Source of the DNA: SHZI01 sp032122615 | GTDB lineage: Bacteria > Pseudomonadota > Gammaproteobacteria > Steroidobacterales > GCA-2729495 | Direction: 5' to 3' | NCBI GenBank assembly: GCA_032122615.1 | Contig: JAQBGF010000055.1 | Location: 1 to 49,528 of the forward strand | DNA: 49,528 nt | In this document: positions 7,373-16,442 of the stretch, in pieces | Layout of the letters: each line of letters begins with the position of its first letter | How positions within the stretch are numbered: the first letter of the stretch is position 1 | Notes under the pieces: model-generated | What the model saw: only the letters and a program-made list of their open reading frames with translations | Told to the model about the DNA's origin: nothing | The model's database searches: none | Position numbers and translations under genes: made by a program

Positions 7373-8401
7373 ATGCGCAACTGCGGTTTGACGTCACGCC
7401 GGCTGGTGGCATTGCTGCTGGCCAGCTTGCTGGCGGCCTGCGTGCCGGACGACGGCGCGCGCGTCGTGACGATCGGCGGCACCACGACGCCAAATACGCC
7501 CGGGGAAGCGACCTGGCTGGGCTTCAAGAACCGGGTGGAGGCCGCCGCCGGCGGGCGAATTCGCTTCCGGCCACTGCTCTACGGCCAGCTCGGCTCCGAA
7601 GAGCAACTGCTCTCGAGCCTGCGGCGAGGCCGGATCCAGTACGCCAACCTCTCGGCGCAGTCTGTTGGCACGCTGGTTCCTGAGTTGTCGCTGTTATACG
7701 CGCCAGGACTTTTTTCGGGCTATGCCGAGGCGGATTATGTCTACGACCAGTACCTCACTGACATTTACCGCGACCTGCTGGCGGAAAAGGACCTGCATCT
7801 CATCACGTGGTACGAAATCGGCTTCCACCATGTCTATGCCAGGGAACCCATCATCGTGCCGGCCGATGCCCGAGGCCGCCGTTTCAGGGTCTCGACATCG
7901 CTGAACGCCCGGTTGTTCGCCGAGGCCATCGGCGCCGACGTGATCCCGCTCGGATTCGGTGACATCGTGTCCTCGCTGCAGACCGGTCTGATTGCCGCCG
8001 GTGAAAACGCCGTGAGTCTGTATGCACGAACCGGGATTGCCGGCGAGGCGCCGCACCTGACCCTCACCGGCCACAGTTTCGGCGTTTCGGTGATCGTCAG
8101 TCAGAAGCAGTGGTGGGATGCATTACCGGAAGTCGATCGCCGGCTGCTGGCCGATTCGTTCCCGGGAATCGGGGAGACTCGCCGCGCAATTCGTCGCGAG
8201 ACGGAGAACGACCTGGCGAACAGTGCCGAGTTGGGATATGTGGTGCACGTGCTCACCCCTGAGCAGCGGGAGCAGTGGCAGCGGGCGACAGCATCGGTTA
8301 CCGGCAAGCTGATTCAGGCCCTGGGCGGCCGATCCGCGGAGATCTACCGGATTATTGAGCGCGCCAGGGCGGAGTATCGCGCGACGCGAACAGCTGGCTG
8401 A
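7373..8401 (+). CDS. TRAP transporter substrate-binding lipoprotein (DctP family)
   Basis: Solute receptor of 342 residues of the DctP family, which in a TRAP system hands organic acids to a DctQM permease. A lipoprotein signal ends in the lipobox LLAAC, so the protein should be anchored in the membrane rather than soluble. The DctP pattern is seen across the chain: GRIRFRPLLYGQLGSEEQLL, ARGRRFRVSTS with the ligand-binding arginine region, and GFGDIVSSLQTGLIAAGENAV. No DctQ or DctM gene is in the window, so it is an orphan here. It is divergent from the DUF547 gene with only 48 bases between them. Confidence 0.85.
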   Translation: MRNCGLTSRRLVALLLASLLAACVPDDGARVVTIGGTTTPNTPGEATWLGFKNRVEAAAGGRIRFRPLLYGQLGSEEQLLSSLRRGRIQYANLSAQSVGTLVPELSLLYAPGLFSGYAEADYVYDQYLTDIYRDLLAEKDLHLITWYEIGFHHVYAREPIIVPADARGRRFRVSTSLNARLFAEAIGADVIPLGFGDIVSSLQTGLIAAGENAVSLYARTGIAGEAPHLTLTGHSFGVSVIVSQKQWWDALPEVDRRLLADSFPGIGETRRAIRRETENDLANSAELGYVVHVLTPEQREQWQRATASVTGKLIQALGGRSAEIYRIIERARAEYRATRTAG

Positions 8402-8434
8402 TCGGCCGACTGAATGAAGGTCTGTCCCCGGCGC

Positions 8435-9835
8435 TCAGGCCCCGTCGTCCGACGCGGGCTGCTCCAGTGGCTGGTTGGTCTCGTCCGCCGGTGGTGCGCC
8501 CTTCTTTTTGAGTTTCCTGGGCACGTACCGGAACTCGTGCCGGTATATGAGCCCGGTAGTGGCCGCCGGCGCCGCGTCCGCGTAACGGGGACGATACTGG
8601 GTCCTTGCAAGGGCTTCGGTGACCCGCTGTTCCAGCAGGTTGGCCGGATCGGCCTCAATGACGGTCGGGTTGACGACGCGACCGGCCTGATCCACGTCAA
8701 AGCGCACGACGACAAAGCCGGGCTCCAGATCCTTGCTCGCCGGTGCCGGTGCCTTGCGGGACGGGACCGGGAAGATTCCCGGTGCAATGGGTCCCATGAT
8801 CCGGCTTGGCTGGGCAAAGTACTGGTCGCGCTGTGCTTCGAGATCGGGAGTTGCCGAGAGTGCCTGCCAGGCATCCTGATAATGGGTTGACGATGTTTTC
8901 CTCTTGCCCAGCATGAGGTTGAGGTCGCCGAGTTCAATGGATATCCGCGCGCGTTGCGCCGGGTCCGGGGGTTTTTTCTGCTCCACCACGTCAAGGGCCT
9001 TTCGCAGCGTCATGCTGCTCATGGCCATCAGGGAAGCGGCGGTCTGATTTGACTCCGTGTCCTGCGGCAAGAGGGCTTGCTCGCGGTAGGTCCTGGCAAC
9101 CGCCACCAGCAGATCAATCAGTAGCGAAGAATTGTCGCTACTCGTCTGCTCCGCCAGTCGCACGGCGTTCCGGTAGGCCAACTGGGCCAGCTCCATCTGG
9201 TTTGAGCGGTCGTACCAGCGGCCAAGCTTGGCGTATGCTGCGATCAGCGCCGGGTCGTTCGCGCCCAGCCGGTGCTGCTTCGCGTAGACCTGCGCGTCCT
9301 GGTGAAGGTTGGCCAGCTCGAGATCGCGCAGGCCAAGGTAGCCCTCGGTCAGGCCATCACGGATGGTCGCCTGCTCCGGATTGTAGAGGCCCTCGTTGAC
9401 GTGATTGATGTGCAGGGCCTTTTCGAACGCTTCGGTGGCCGGCGCATACTGCTCATCACGGATATAGGTTTCGCCAAGCCCCACCAGCGGATTTATCAGG
9501 CGCATCGACAAAAAGCCCGCGTGCTTCTCCAGAAGCGCGATTGCCGCCTGGTAGCTGGATTCCGCGTCGCGTAGATCACCATTGCGGAGCTGGGCCGTGG
9601 CGAGGTTCGTCAGGGGGCGTCCGAGTTCAACGGCATCCTCGCCGTGCAATTGCTGCGTGAGATTCACAACGTCCAGGGCGGCTGGCACGGCTTCGGCATT
9701 CCGGCCCTCGGCCATGAGCTCGCGGTAACGGTTGTCCGCGAGTTCCTGTTGTTCCAGGATTGCATCGTCTGCGCTGGCGCCGCAGGCGAAGAGGCCGGGA
9801 AGAAGCGCTGCGGCAAGCTGGACGGTCAGACGCAT
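8435..9835 (-). CDS. Secreted TPR protein with C-terminal TonB_C domain
   Basis: Protein of 466 residues. The frame is open further upstream, but ATG 9835 begins a signal peptide (LTVQLAAALLPGLFACGASAD). The middle part is helical with tetratricopeptide-like repeats (for example LGRWYDRSNQMELAQLAYRNAVRLAEQ). The C terminus, GFVVVRFDVDQAGRVVNPTVIE onward, is a TonB_C fold with the usual ALARTQYRPRY motif, then a lysine-rich tail. The cysteine in LFACGAS could make it a lipoprotein, but the lipobox is imperfect. Unlike a true TonB it has no proline-rich spacer and no ExbBD nearby, so energy transduction is doubtful. Confidence 0.75.
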   Translation of the reverse strand: MRLTVQLAAALLPGLFACGASADDAILEQQELADNRYRELMAEGRNAEAVPAALDVVNLTQQLHGEDAVELGRPLTNLATAQLRNGDLRDAESSYQAAIALLEKHAGFLSMRLINPLVGLGETYIRDEQYAPATEAFEKALHINHVNEGLYNPEQATIRDGLTEGYLGLRDLELANLHQDAQVYAKQHRLGANDPALIAAYAKLGRWYDRSNQMELAQLAYRNAVRLAEQTSSDNSSLLIDLLVAVARTYREQALLPQDTESNQTAASLMAMSSMTLRKALDVVEQKKPPDPAQRARISIELGDLNLMLGKRKTSSTHYQDAWQALSATPDLEAQRDQYFAQPSRIMGPIAPGIFPVPSRKAPAPASKDLEPGFVVVRFDVDQAGRVVNPTVIEADPANLLEQRVTEALARTQYRPRYADAAPAATTGLIYRHEFRYVPRKLKKKGAPPADETNQPLEQPASDDGA

Positions 9836-9940
9836 GATGCTGAAAGTACCCCAGGGATGCGGACAGCGACAACCGGCGTTCAGCCGCTCTTGCTGGCAAA
9901 ATGCCGGTCTCGCCCCCAAAGAGATAGTGAGGCAATAGCC

Positions 9941-10576
9941 ATGTGGTTACGAAAGAAATCCCTGGAGATGCCGACGGCCGACACTGCCCTGCCCGGCCGT
10001 GCCACGGCGATGCCAGTTCCGGAGAAGCACTTCGTTAACGGCCACCCCCTGAAGGCGCCGTTCCCACCCGACTTGCGCCAGGCCTTATTCGGCTTTGGCT
10101 GCTTCTGGGGTGCCGAGCGCAAATTCTGGCAGCTGCCGGGGGTCTATTCGACGGCGGTCGGTTACGCCGCCGGTAGCACACCGAATCCGACCTACGAGCA
10201 AGTGTGTACTGGCCAGACCGGGCATAATGAAGTGGTGCTCGTCGTCTACGACCCGGGCCTCGTGAGCTACCCGGAGTTGCTCACCGCGTTCTGGGAGGCG
10301 CACGACCCGACCCAGGGGATGCGCCAGGGCAATGACACTGGCACCCAGTACCGCTCCGGCATTTACTGGTTCGATGAACAACAGCGTGATGCAGCGCTAG
10401 TTTCGATGGTGGCGTTTGGGGTCGGGCTCAAGGCCGCTGGCTACGGCGCGATAACCACCGAGGTCCTGCCAGCGCCGGAGTTCTACTACGCCGAGGATTA
10501 TCACCAGCAGTACCTGGCCAAGAATCCCGCCGGGTATTGCGGACTGGGTGGCACTGGCGTCAAGTGTTCCGCCTGA
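9941..10576 (+). CDS. msrA: Peptide-methionine (S)-S-oxide reductase
   Basis: MsrA of 211 residues, which reduces the S-epimer of methionine sulfoxide in proteins with thioredoxin as donor. The active-site motif GFGCFWGAE places the catalytic cysteine at C54; recycling cysteines C200 and C209 are in GYCGLGGTGVKCSA. Other family blocks (VGYAAGSTPNPTYEQVCTGQTGHNEVV and YRSGIYWFDEQQRDAAL) are intact, in each case over normal spacing. The frame is open upstream, but ATG 9941 fits the family length. With msrPQ 4 kb away, the region is rich in methionine repair, although the genes are not co-transcribed. Confidence 0.95.
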   Translation: MWLRKKSLEMPTADTALPGRATAMPVPEKHFVNGHPLKAPFPPDLRQALFGFGCFWGAERKFWQLPGVYSTAVGYAAGSTPNPTYEQVCTGQTGHNEVVLVVYDPGLVSYPELLTAFWEAHDPTQGMRQGNDTGTQYRSGIYWFDEQQRDAALVSMVAFGVGLKAAGYGAITTEVLPAPEFYYAEDYHQQYLAKNPAGYCGLGGTGVKCSA

Positions 10577-10639
10577 CAGTCGCGAAAGTGTGACCGCCGC
10601 CCCACGATCCCGAAATCCGCTGATTATCATTCCCCCTGT

Positions 10640-10660
10640 ACCGGCCGGCCGGGTGCCGGT
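10640..10660 (+). other. Hairpin in leader of HD-GYP gene
   Basis: ACCGGC (10640-10645) and GCCGGT (10655-10660) form a six-base stem with a GC-rich loop. It ends four bases before the AAGGG ribosome-binding site of the following gene and could modulate its translation (inference). Confidence 0.35.
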
Positions 10661-10675
10661 CGCAAGGGTGTGTCC

Positions 10676-12004
10676 GTGTTCCTAAAGCGCCTCAAGATCG
10701 ATGCCGCCAACCTCGAGTGCGGAATGTATGTGGCGCAACTCGATCGCCCGTGGCTGGAAACACCCTTTCTTTTCCAGGGCTTCGAGATTCAGGACGAAAA
10801 GGTCCTGAAGCAGCTCCGGCACTTTTGCAGGCACGTCTATGTGGATGCCACCCGGGGCTCAGTGCCCAAGGACAAGGTGCTGGAAGTAAGGCGCCGGGAA
10901 GACCAGTACGAGAAGTCGCTTGCCATCCCGGCCACCCGCCTCGAGCACGCCAACCGTCCCAGCCTGCGGCAGCGGCTGTTCGCGGCCTTCATACGGCTAG
11001 ATAGCAGCGGAACGCTCGCCGGCTTTTTCCAGACGAAGCACTATCGCAATGTTGTGCCCACCGACGTCGAGGCGCCGAGGGCGATGCTTGCCTATGACAC
11101 GGCAGCCGCTGTACTCGGTGAAACGCTTGAACAGTTCCAGCAGGGCCGCGGCCTTGATGTCGTTCGGCTAAAGTCGGCAGTGGTGCCCCTGATCGACAGC
11201 ATTCTTCGCAATCATGACGCCATGGCCTGGCTGGTTTGCCTGCGCAAGCGTGAACCGGAACGCACGCAACGTTCGCTAGGCAGCGCCGTTTGGGCGGTGA
11301 TCCTCGGGCGCCACCTCGGTTTTGACCGGGCCGGGCTTGAAACCCTCGCCCTCGGCGGCATGTTGCTCGATCTTGGTAACGCGAAGGTGCCGATGGAAAT
11401 CCTTGCCAAGGAAGGCAGTCTCGACGACGTGGAACGGACCATCGTCAGGAAGCACGTTGCCGTCGGGCTCGATCTGGTCAAGAACACGTCCGGAGTTAAT
11501 TCTGCCGTCATCGCCATGATCCAGCATCACCACGAGCGCCATGACGGGTCGGGTTACCCGAAAGGGCTCGCCGGCGCTGACGTTCCCGTATTCGGCCGAA
11601 TTGCCGGCCTCGTTGATTGCTTCGATGCGATGACGACCAAGCGGCCCTATGCATCGGCGAGGTCTGCGTACGACGCTGTCCGGGAACTTAACAGCGAGTC
11701 GGGTACGAGCTTCCAGCGGGAGCTGGTCGAACAATTTGTGCAGGCGGTCGGGATGTTTCCGACGGGTTCGCTGGTTGAATTGAACACCGGCCAAGTCGCT
11801 TTGGTGATCGAGCAGAATCGGGTGCGCCGTCTGCGGCCCAAGCTGATGTTGCTGCTCGATGCCGATAAATCACCGGTCAGCCGGCACGCGCTGCTGGACC
11901 TCAAGGCGAAGCCGGCGAGTGACGGTGAAGGCCCGGCCTACTGGATCAGGCGCGGCCTGGAGCCCGGGGCCTTCGGTCTCGACCCGAAGGATTACTTCGG
12001 ATAG
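10676..12004 (+). CDS. DUF3391 plus HD-GYP domain protein, degenerate active site
   Basis: Cytosolic protein of 442 residues related to cyclic-di-GMP phosphodiesterases. An N-terminal DUF3391 domain (CGMYVAQLDRPW) is followed by an HD-GYP domain. The GYP part is intact (HHHERHDGSGYPKGL, D290 to P295), as is H260. However, the HD pair reads L231-D232 and the usual lysine after it is asparagine (LDLGN), and the upstream His-Ser position reads Arg-Ser. Two metal ligands are therefore missing, so hydrolysis is unlikely and a sensor or scaffold role more likely. GTG 10676 is preferred to GTG 10670 because AAGGG lies seven bases before it. Its 3' end overlaps the convergent C13 peptidase gene by 13 bases. 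Confidence 0.85.
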   Translation: MFLKRLKIDAANLECGMYVAQLDRPWLETPFLFQGFEIQDEKVLKQLRHFCRHVYVDATRGSVPKDKVLEVRRREDQYEKSLAIPATRLEHANRPSLRQRLFAAFIRLDSSGTLAGFFQTKHYRNVVPTDVEAPRAMLAYDTAAAVLGETLEQFQQGRGLDVVRLKSAVVPLIDSILRNHDAMAWLVCLRKREPERTQRSLGSAVWAVILGRHLGFDRAGLETLALGGMLLDLGNAKVPMEILAKEGSLDDVERTIVRKHVAVGLDLVKNTSGVNSAVIAMIQHHHERHDGSGYPKGLAGADVPVFGRIAGLVDCFDAMTTKRPYASARSAYDAVRELNSESGTSFQRELVEQFVQAVGMFPTGSLVELNTGQVALVIEQNRVRRLRPKLMLLLDADKSPVSRHALLDLKAKPASDGEGPAYWIRRGLEPGAFGLDPKDYFG

Positions 12005-13359
12005 CCAAGCTGGCCCATGTGCTTCTCAATTTGTGAGCCAAAAAACGCCTGGGGGTCAGATGGCTCCACCCCTTCCCTGATTTCGCGGGCGTCGATGTGC
12101 TTCCTTGCCCGCGTGAATGCCTCCCGCAGCGACGTCGCGTCGGGCAGCGCATCGCGGAAGAACGCCTCGCCAAAGTAGGTGAGATCCCTGTCGTCAGCGC
12201 ACCCGAACGACGTGCGGTCGGCTGCTGCTGCTGTCAGGACGATTGAATACTCATCCTTGAGTGCGTCGATGAATCCCCCGGCGAAGCACGCCGATATCAC
12301 CACGACTTTCCAGTGGATACCCGCGTCGCGAATCGCATCGGCCAGTTCCGCGCCGCTCAGCTGTTTTAGCGGCAGCCCGCCGTTTTCAACGGTAAGCTCT
12401 GCCCCCTCTAACCCGTGAGATGACAATACGAGGAACAGAATGTCATCGCTCCGATCCATCCGCTTTCCGACTTCCAGCAACGTGCGGCGCAGCCCGGATG
12501 CGGTTGCCAAGGGAAACTTACGCGGGTTCCGCTGGTCGTTGACCAGGCGCACGCTACGGGTCATGGACCCATATTTCGTGCCAATCACCCGGGATGCCAG
12601 CTGGATCTCCTCAGCAAAGACTTTCTGACCGCCGAATCCCGCAAAGCCCACGAAGTACGCGTTCGGCCGGCCAGGTTCGCGGGCACCAATCTCCCCGACT
12701 GCGCGGTCGATCCGATCGGGCTGCTCGAAAAGAAGCCGTTCGCCATCCTTCCAGACGGATTGATAGTCGACTGTCCCTTCGGCGCCCTGTGAATACCAGA
12801 CGCCTGGCCAGACATACAGGGCATCACTCAGCCAGCCGAAGCCAACTGCAACCATGAGAGTCAGCCACACGGCCGGCACCTGGTGTTTTCCAGTACTGCG
12901 ACGCAAACCCCAGGCCAGGACACCGGCACCGATCAGAGGCACCAGCAGGGAAGCCAATGCGTAAAGTTTTTCGGATGCCAACGCCGATACACCCCACAGC
13001 AGCAGGACTGCGGGCGGTGCACACGCGGAGACCAGAAACAGGCTGTGGCGGTAGGCTGCCCTGGGAACGGACGCACGGGAGGCAACCCAGGCAATCAGCA
13101 GGATGCCGACCAGATACCAGGCCAGTCCACTGGCACCGTAGAGCACCAGCTCCGGATGCGCACCAGCCTGCTGGCGGTCGCCGAGGACCCACAGGGTGAC
13201 AGCCAATGCGAGAAGGCCCGCAATCGGCCAGTCGCTGTCCCACAGCGGCCTGGTTATCGGCATGGCCCGCGTCGCCGTATCGACGGACTCCGTGACACAA
13301 GCAACGGCGACTTGACCCACGTCCTCGTCGACTGACTCTCTAGGGGGCTCGTCCTGCAT
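11992..13359 (-). CDS. Membrane-anchored C13 family (legumain-like) peptidase
   Basis: Protein of 455 residues. The N-terminal third holds about five hydrophobic segments (residues 44-190), and the C-terminal part is a caspase-fold domain of the C13 type. The expected catalytic dyad is visible: H315 in FLVLSSHGLEGAEL and C358 in VVVISACFAGGFID, each after a hydrophobic beta strand as in legumain and GPI transamidase. Bacterial C13 proteins are annotated but poorly understood; substrate and cleavage preference are unknown. Topology suggests the peptidase domain lies on one face of the inner membrane. It is convergent with the HD-GYP gene and 39 bases downstream of the radical SAM gene on the same strand. 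Confidence 0.8.
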   Translation of the reverse strand: MQDEPPRESVDEDVGQVAVACVTESVDTATRAMPITRPLWDSDWPIAGLLALAVTLWVLGDRQQAGAHPELVLYGASGLAWYLVGILLIAWVASRASVPRAAYRHSLFLVSACAPPAVLLLWGVSALASEKLYALASLLVPLIGAGVLAWGLRRSTGKHQVPAVWLTLMVAVGFGWLSDALYVWPGVWYSQGAEGTVDYQSVWKDGERLLFEQPDRIDRAVGEIGAREPGRPNAYFVGFAGFGGQKVFAEEIQLASRVIGTKYGSMTRSVRLVNDQRNPRKFPLATASGLRRTLLEVGKRMDRSDDILFLVLSSHGLEGAELTVENGGLPLKQLSGAELADAIRDAGIHWKVVVISACFAGGFIDALKDEYSIVLTAAAADRTSFGCADDRDLTYFGEAFFRDALPDATSLREAFTRARKHIDAREIREGVEPSDPQAFFGSQIEKHMGQLGYPK

Positions 13360-13398
13360 CCGAAGTCCTGCTAAACCATGAATTCGTCGTATCGCACT

Positions 13399-14496
13399 CT
13401 AACCGCTCCGTCCGCCCGACCCGAGTCCACACAGCAAATCCAGTTGCGTACCTGGCCACGACGGCACCCGAAACCGGGTCGTGGCTAGCGGGGCTTCCGA
13501 CTGCCGCGTGAATCCGTGCCGGCGACTGGCCGCCGCAAATCGCTGAGCCAGTAATGCAGCGAAAGGTCCGGAGCCGCGCATGCGGCTGCCGAAGCGCGGA
13601 TCGTTGAGTTCGCCGCCCCGCACCTGCCGCAGCAAGCTCAGGACCTTGGCTGCTTTCAGCGGGTACTGCGCCCGCAGCCACTGCGTGAATATCGGCTCCA
13701 CCTCGTGGGGTAGCCGAAGCAGCACGTAACCGGCGTAACGGGCGCCAGCCTCGGCCGACACGGCCAGAATATTTTCCAGTTCGTGGTCATTGAGCCCCGG
13801 GATCATCGGCGCGGCGAGGACGCCGCACGGAACGCCGGCCGCGCTCAACCGGTGGATCGTCTCGATGCGCCGCCGTGGGGCGGCCGTGCGCGGTTCCATG
13901 CGCCGCTTCAGCTCGTCGTCGAAGGAGGTCACGCTGACAAGCGCATTCACCAGGTTGTCGCGGGCCAGGTCCTGCAGGAGGTCGATATCCCGTTCGATCA
14001 GCGCCGACTTGGTGAGGATGCTGACGGGGTGCCGGAACTCCACCAGCACCTCCAGAACCTGGCGGGTGATACCAAGGTCACGCTCGACGGGCTGATAAGC
14101 ATCAGTATTTGCGCCCAGCGTGATGGGCAGGCAGCGGTAGCCCGGCTTCGAAAGCTCGCGACGCAAAACAGCGGCCGCCTGCGGTTTGGTGAAGATCTTC
14201 GTTTCAAAATCGAGTCCAGGCGACAGGTCGACGTAGGCGTGGGAGGGCCGCGCGTAACAGTAGACGCAGCCGTGCTCACAGCCCCGGTAGGGATTGATCG
14301 ACTGCTCGAAGGGAATGTCCGGCGAGCGATTCCGCGAGATGATGCTGCGGATCTGTTCCGGAAACAGTTCCGTCCCGGTCGCGCTGGATGGCTCTTCGTC
14401 ACCGGCATCGATCTGCGTTTCGTAACGGGCAAAACGGCCCGCGGGGCGTGTGGCAACGCCACGACCGCGAACCACTGCACCGGGGGGCAAGGACAA
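13399..14496 (-). CDS. PA0069 family radical SAM protein
   Basis: Iron-sulfur enzyme of 365 residues. The SAM-binding cluster motif is C73-x3-C77-x2-C80 in YRGCEHGCVYCYARPSH, and the PA0069-type sequence continues with LDFETKIFTKPQAA, ITLGANTDAYQPVE and GGELNDPRFGSRMRG. The family is widespread, and its reaction is not established, although its relatives include spore photoproduct lyase-like enzymes. The start is TTG 14496, chosen because the N-terminal GAVVRGRGV pattern is conserved in the family and no ATG precedes it. It is divergent from the export operon starting at 14600. Confidence 0.85.
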   Translation of the reverse strand: MSLPPGAVVRGRGVATRPAGRFARYETQIDAGDEEPSSATGTELFPEQIRSIISRNRSPDIPFEQSINPYRGCEHGCVYCYARPSHAYVDLSPGLDFETKIFTKPQAAAVLRRELSKPGYRCLPITLGANTDAYQPVERDLGITRQVLEVLVEFRHPVSILTKSALIERDIDLLQDLARDNLVNALVSVTSFDDELKRRMEPRTAAPRRRIETIHRLSAAGVPCGVLAAPMIPGLNDHELENILAVSAEAGARYAGYVLLRLPHEVEPIFTQWLRAQYPLKAAKVLSLLRQVRGGELNDPRFGSRMRGSGPFAALLAQRFAAASRRHGFTRQSEAPLATTRFRVPSWPGTQLDLLCGLGSGGRSG

Positions 14497-14599
14497 CAGG
14501 CTGATCCTCTTCAGGTCTGGTGGACTCTACGTATGCACAGTATCACCGGCCCCTTTATACTTCGGCAACGCCCCTTCACCCTATTTTGAGAGCGAGTCC

Positions 14600-15739
14600 T
14601 TGAGCAGACGTCGTGTGCGCGTATTCGGTTTACTGGGGCTGATTGCCCTGATTGCGCTCGTCGTCTGGTATTCGACCCGGCCGAATCCCGTGGCGGTCAC
14701 TGTTGCGGAAGTCGGGCGCGGGGCTGTGCTGGCTACGGTCGCCAATACCCGCGCCGGCACCGTGGATGCCTGCGACCGGGCGAGGCTCGCGCCACCCATG
14801 GGCGGCCAGATCGCCCGGTTGCCTTTCAAGGAGGGCGATCGCGTACAGAAGGGCGACATTCTCGTGGAACTGTGGAACGAGGATCAGCGTGCCCAGGTGT
14901 CCCAGGCAGAACGCGAGGCGGTGTCGGCGCGCAGCCGCACGCGCGAGGCCTGTGTCACGGCAACCGTTGCGGCGAAGAACGCGGTTCGAATCCGCCAGCT
15001 GCGCACACAGAATCTGGTCTCCGAAGGCGAAACCGAGCGGGCCGTGGGTGACGCAGACTCCAGGGCGGCTGGCTGCGACGCGGCCCGTGACCAGGAGAAG
15101 GTGAGCCAGGCGCGCATCGACGTGGCACGTGCCCAGCTCGAGCGCACCATACTGCGCGCGCCGTTCACGGGCGTCATTGCAGAAATAAATGGCGAGGTCG
15201 GCGAGTTCGTCACACCATCTCCGGTGGGCATTCCGACGCCACCAACGGTGGATCTCGTTGACGGCAGCTGCCTGTACATATCGGCACCGATCGATGAGGT
15301 GGATGCACCCCTGGTTCGTGCCGGGCAGCGTGCGTCCATCACGCTCGACGCGTTCCCCGGCCGGCACTTTCCCGGCGTCGTCCGCCGCGTGGCGCCCTAC
15401 GTGCTCGACGTGGAGAAGCAGGCCCGTACCGTCGAGGTCGAGGCCGAAATCGAGAATCCGGAGAAGTACAACCTGCTGCCAGGCTACAGCGCCGACGTGG
15501 AAATTATTCTCGAGAACCGGGAGGACGTCCTGCGCGTCCCGGCGCAGTCCATCCTGGATGGCAAGCGCGTGCTGGTGCTGAATACCGGAGCCGGGGTACT
15601 GGAGTCCCGACCCATCAAGAAGGGTGTTTCGAACTGGGAGTACAGCGAGATTGTGTCGGGGCTTGACGCCGGTGAGCTGGTGGTGACGTCGGTCGATCGC
15701 GAGGGTGTGGCCGATGGCGTCGCCGCAATCCGCGAGTGA
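14600..15739 (+). CDS. Periplasmic adaptor subunit (HlyD/MacA type)
   Basis: Membrane fusion protein of 379 residues that links an inner-membrane exporter to an outer-membrane channel. One N-terminal membrane anchor (FGLLGLIALIALVVWYS) is followed by a lipoyl half-motif (GGQIARLPFKEGDRVQKGDILVEL), a coiled-coil hairpin rich in Ala, Arg and Glu, the second lipoyl half (LRAPFTGVIAEINGEVGEFV) and beta-barrel and membrane-proximal domains. Start TTG 14600 follows GAGAGCGAG and sits directly before the anchor; the open frame extends further but without a plausible start. The next three genes overlap or nearly abut it. Cysteines in DACDRARL and REACVTA are unusual for this family. Confidence 0.85.
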   Translation: MSRRRVRVFGLLGLIALIALVVWYSTRPNPVAVTVAEVGRGAVLATVANTRAGTVDACDRARLAPPMGGQIARLPFKEGDRVQKGDILVELWNEDQRAQVSQAEREAVSARSRTREACVTATVAAKNAVRIRQLRTQNLVSEGETERAVGDADSRAAGCDAARDQEKVSQARIDVARAQLERTILRAPFTGVIAEINGEVGEFVTPSPVGIPTPPTVDLVDGSCLYISAPIDEVDAPLVRAGQRASITLDAFPGRHFPGVVRRVAPYVLDVEKQARTVEVEAEIENPEKYNLLPGYSADVEIILENREDVLRVPAQSILDGKRVLVLNTGAGVLESRPIKKGVSNWEYSEIVSGLDAGELVVTSVDREGVADGVAAIRE

Positions 15740-16442
15740 CCCTGCACCGGTGGCGTCGCCGCAGTCCCTGATCCGGCTCGAGCAGCTGACCCGGACATTT
15801 GAGGTCGGTGATCAGCTGGTCCGGGCGCTGGACGGCGTCGATCTGACCATCGACGCCGGCGAATACATCTCCCTGATGGGGCCGTCCGGCTCCGGCAAGT
15901 CCACGCTGCTGAATGTAATAGGGCTGCTCGATCGCCCGACTTCCGGCGAGTACTGGCTCGGCGATGTGCAGACGTCCACCATGCCGGACGACAAGCTTGC
16001 CGACACGCGGCAGCGGGAAATTGGTTTCGTGTTCCAGTTTTTTCACCTGATCTCGCGAATGAGTGCCCTGGAAAATGTCGAGTTGCCGTTAATGCTGGCC
16101 GGCGTGCCGGTAGCCGAACGCCGCGACCGGGCGCGGACGGCGCTGGACCACATGGGCCTGGGGCCGCGGATGGATCACCGTTCGAACCAGTTGTCCGGCG
16201 GCGAGCGTCAGCGCGTGGCCATCGCCAGAGCGGTCGTGATGAAGCCGCGCATCCTTTTGGCCGATGAACCTACGGGCAACCTTGACAGCGTGTCAGGTGG
16301 TGAAGTCGTGAAGATCGTGGAGATGCTGCACGAGCAGGGCTTGACGCTGATCGTGGTGACACACGACCCGGCCATCGGCGGACGTGCGCACCGGCGCCTT
16401 TACATGCGCGACGGGAAAATTGTGACGGACACCCGCGAATGA
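15714..16442 (+). CDS. ABC transporter ATP-binding protein (MacB/LolD type)
   Basis: ATPase of 242 residues that powers the export operon. Walker A is GPSGSGKST, the Q-loop lies in GFVFQFFHLI, the signature is LSGGERQRVAIARA, and Walker B is ILLADEPTGNLD, with the switch histidine in VVTHDP. These features place it with the MacB/LolD/FtsE group of type VII ABC systems, which pull on periplasmic partners rather than transport across the bilayer. ATG 15714 overlaps the adaptor gene by 26 bases, and the permease start overlaps its stop (ATGA), indicating translational coupling. Confidence 0.93.
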   Translation: MASPQSASDPAPVASPQSLIRLEQLTRTFEVGDQLVRALDGVDLTIDAGEYISLMGPSGSGKSTLLNVIGLLDRPTSGEYWLGDVQTSTMPDDKLADTRQREIGFVFQFFHLISRMSALENVELPLMLAGVPVAERRDRARTALDHMGLGPRMDHRSNQLSGGERQRVAIARAVVMKPRILLADEPTGNLDSVSGGEVVKIVEMLHEQGLTLIVVTHDPAIGGRAHRRLYMRDGKIVTDTRE

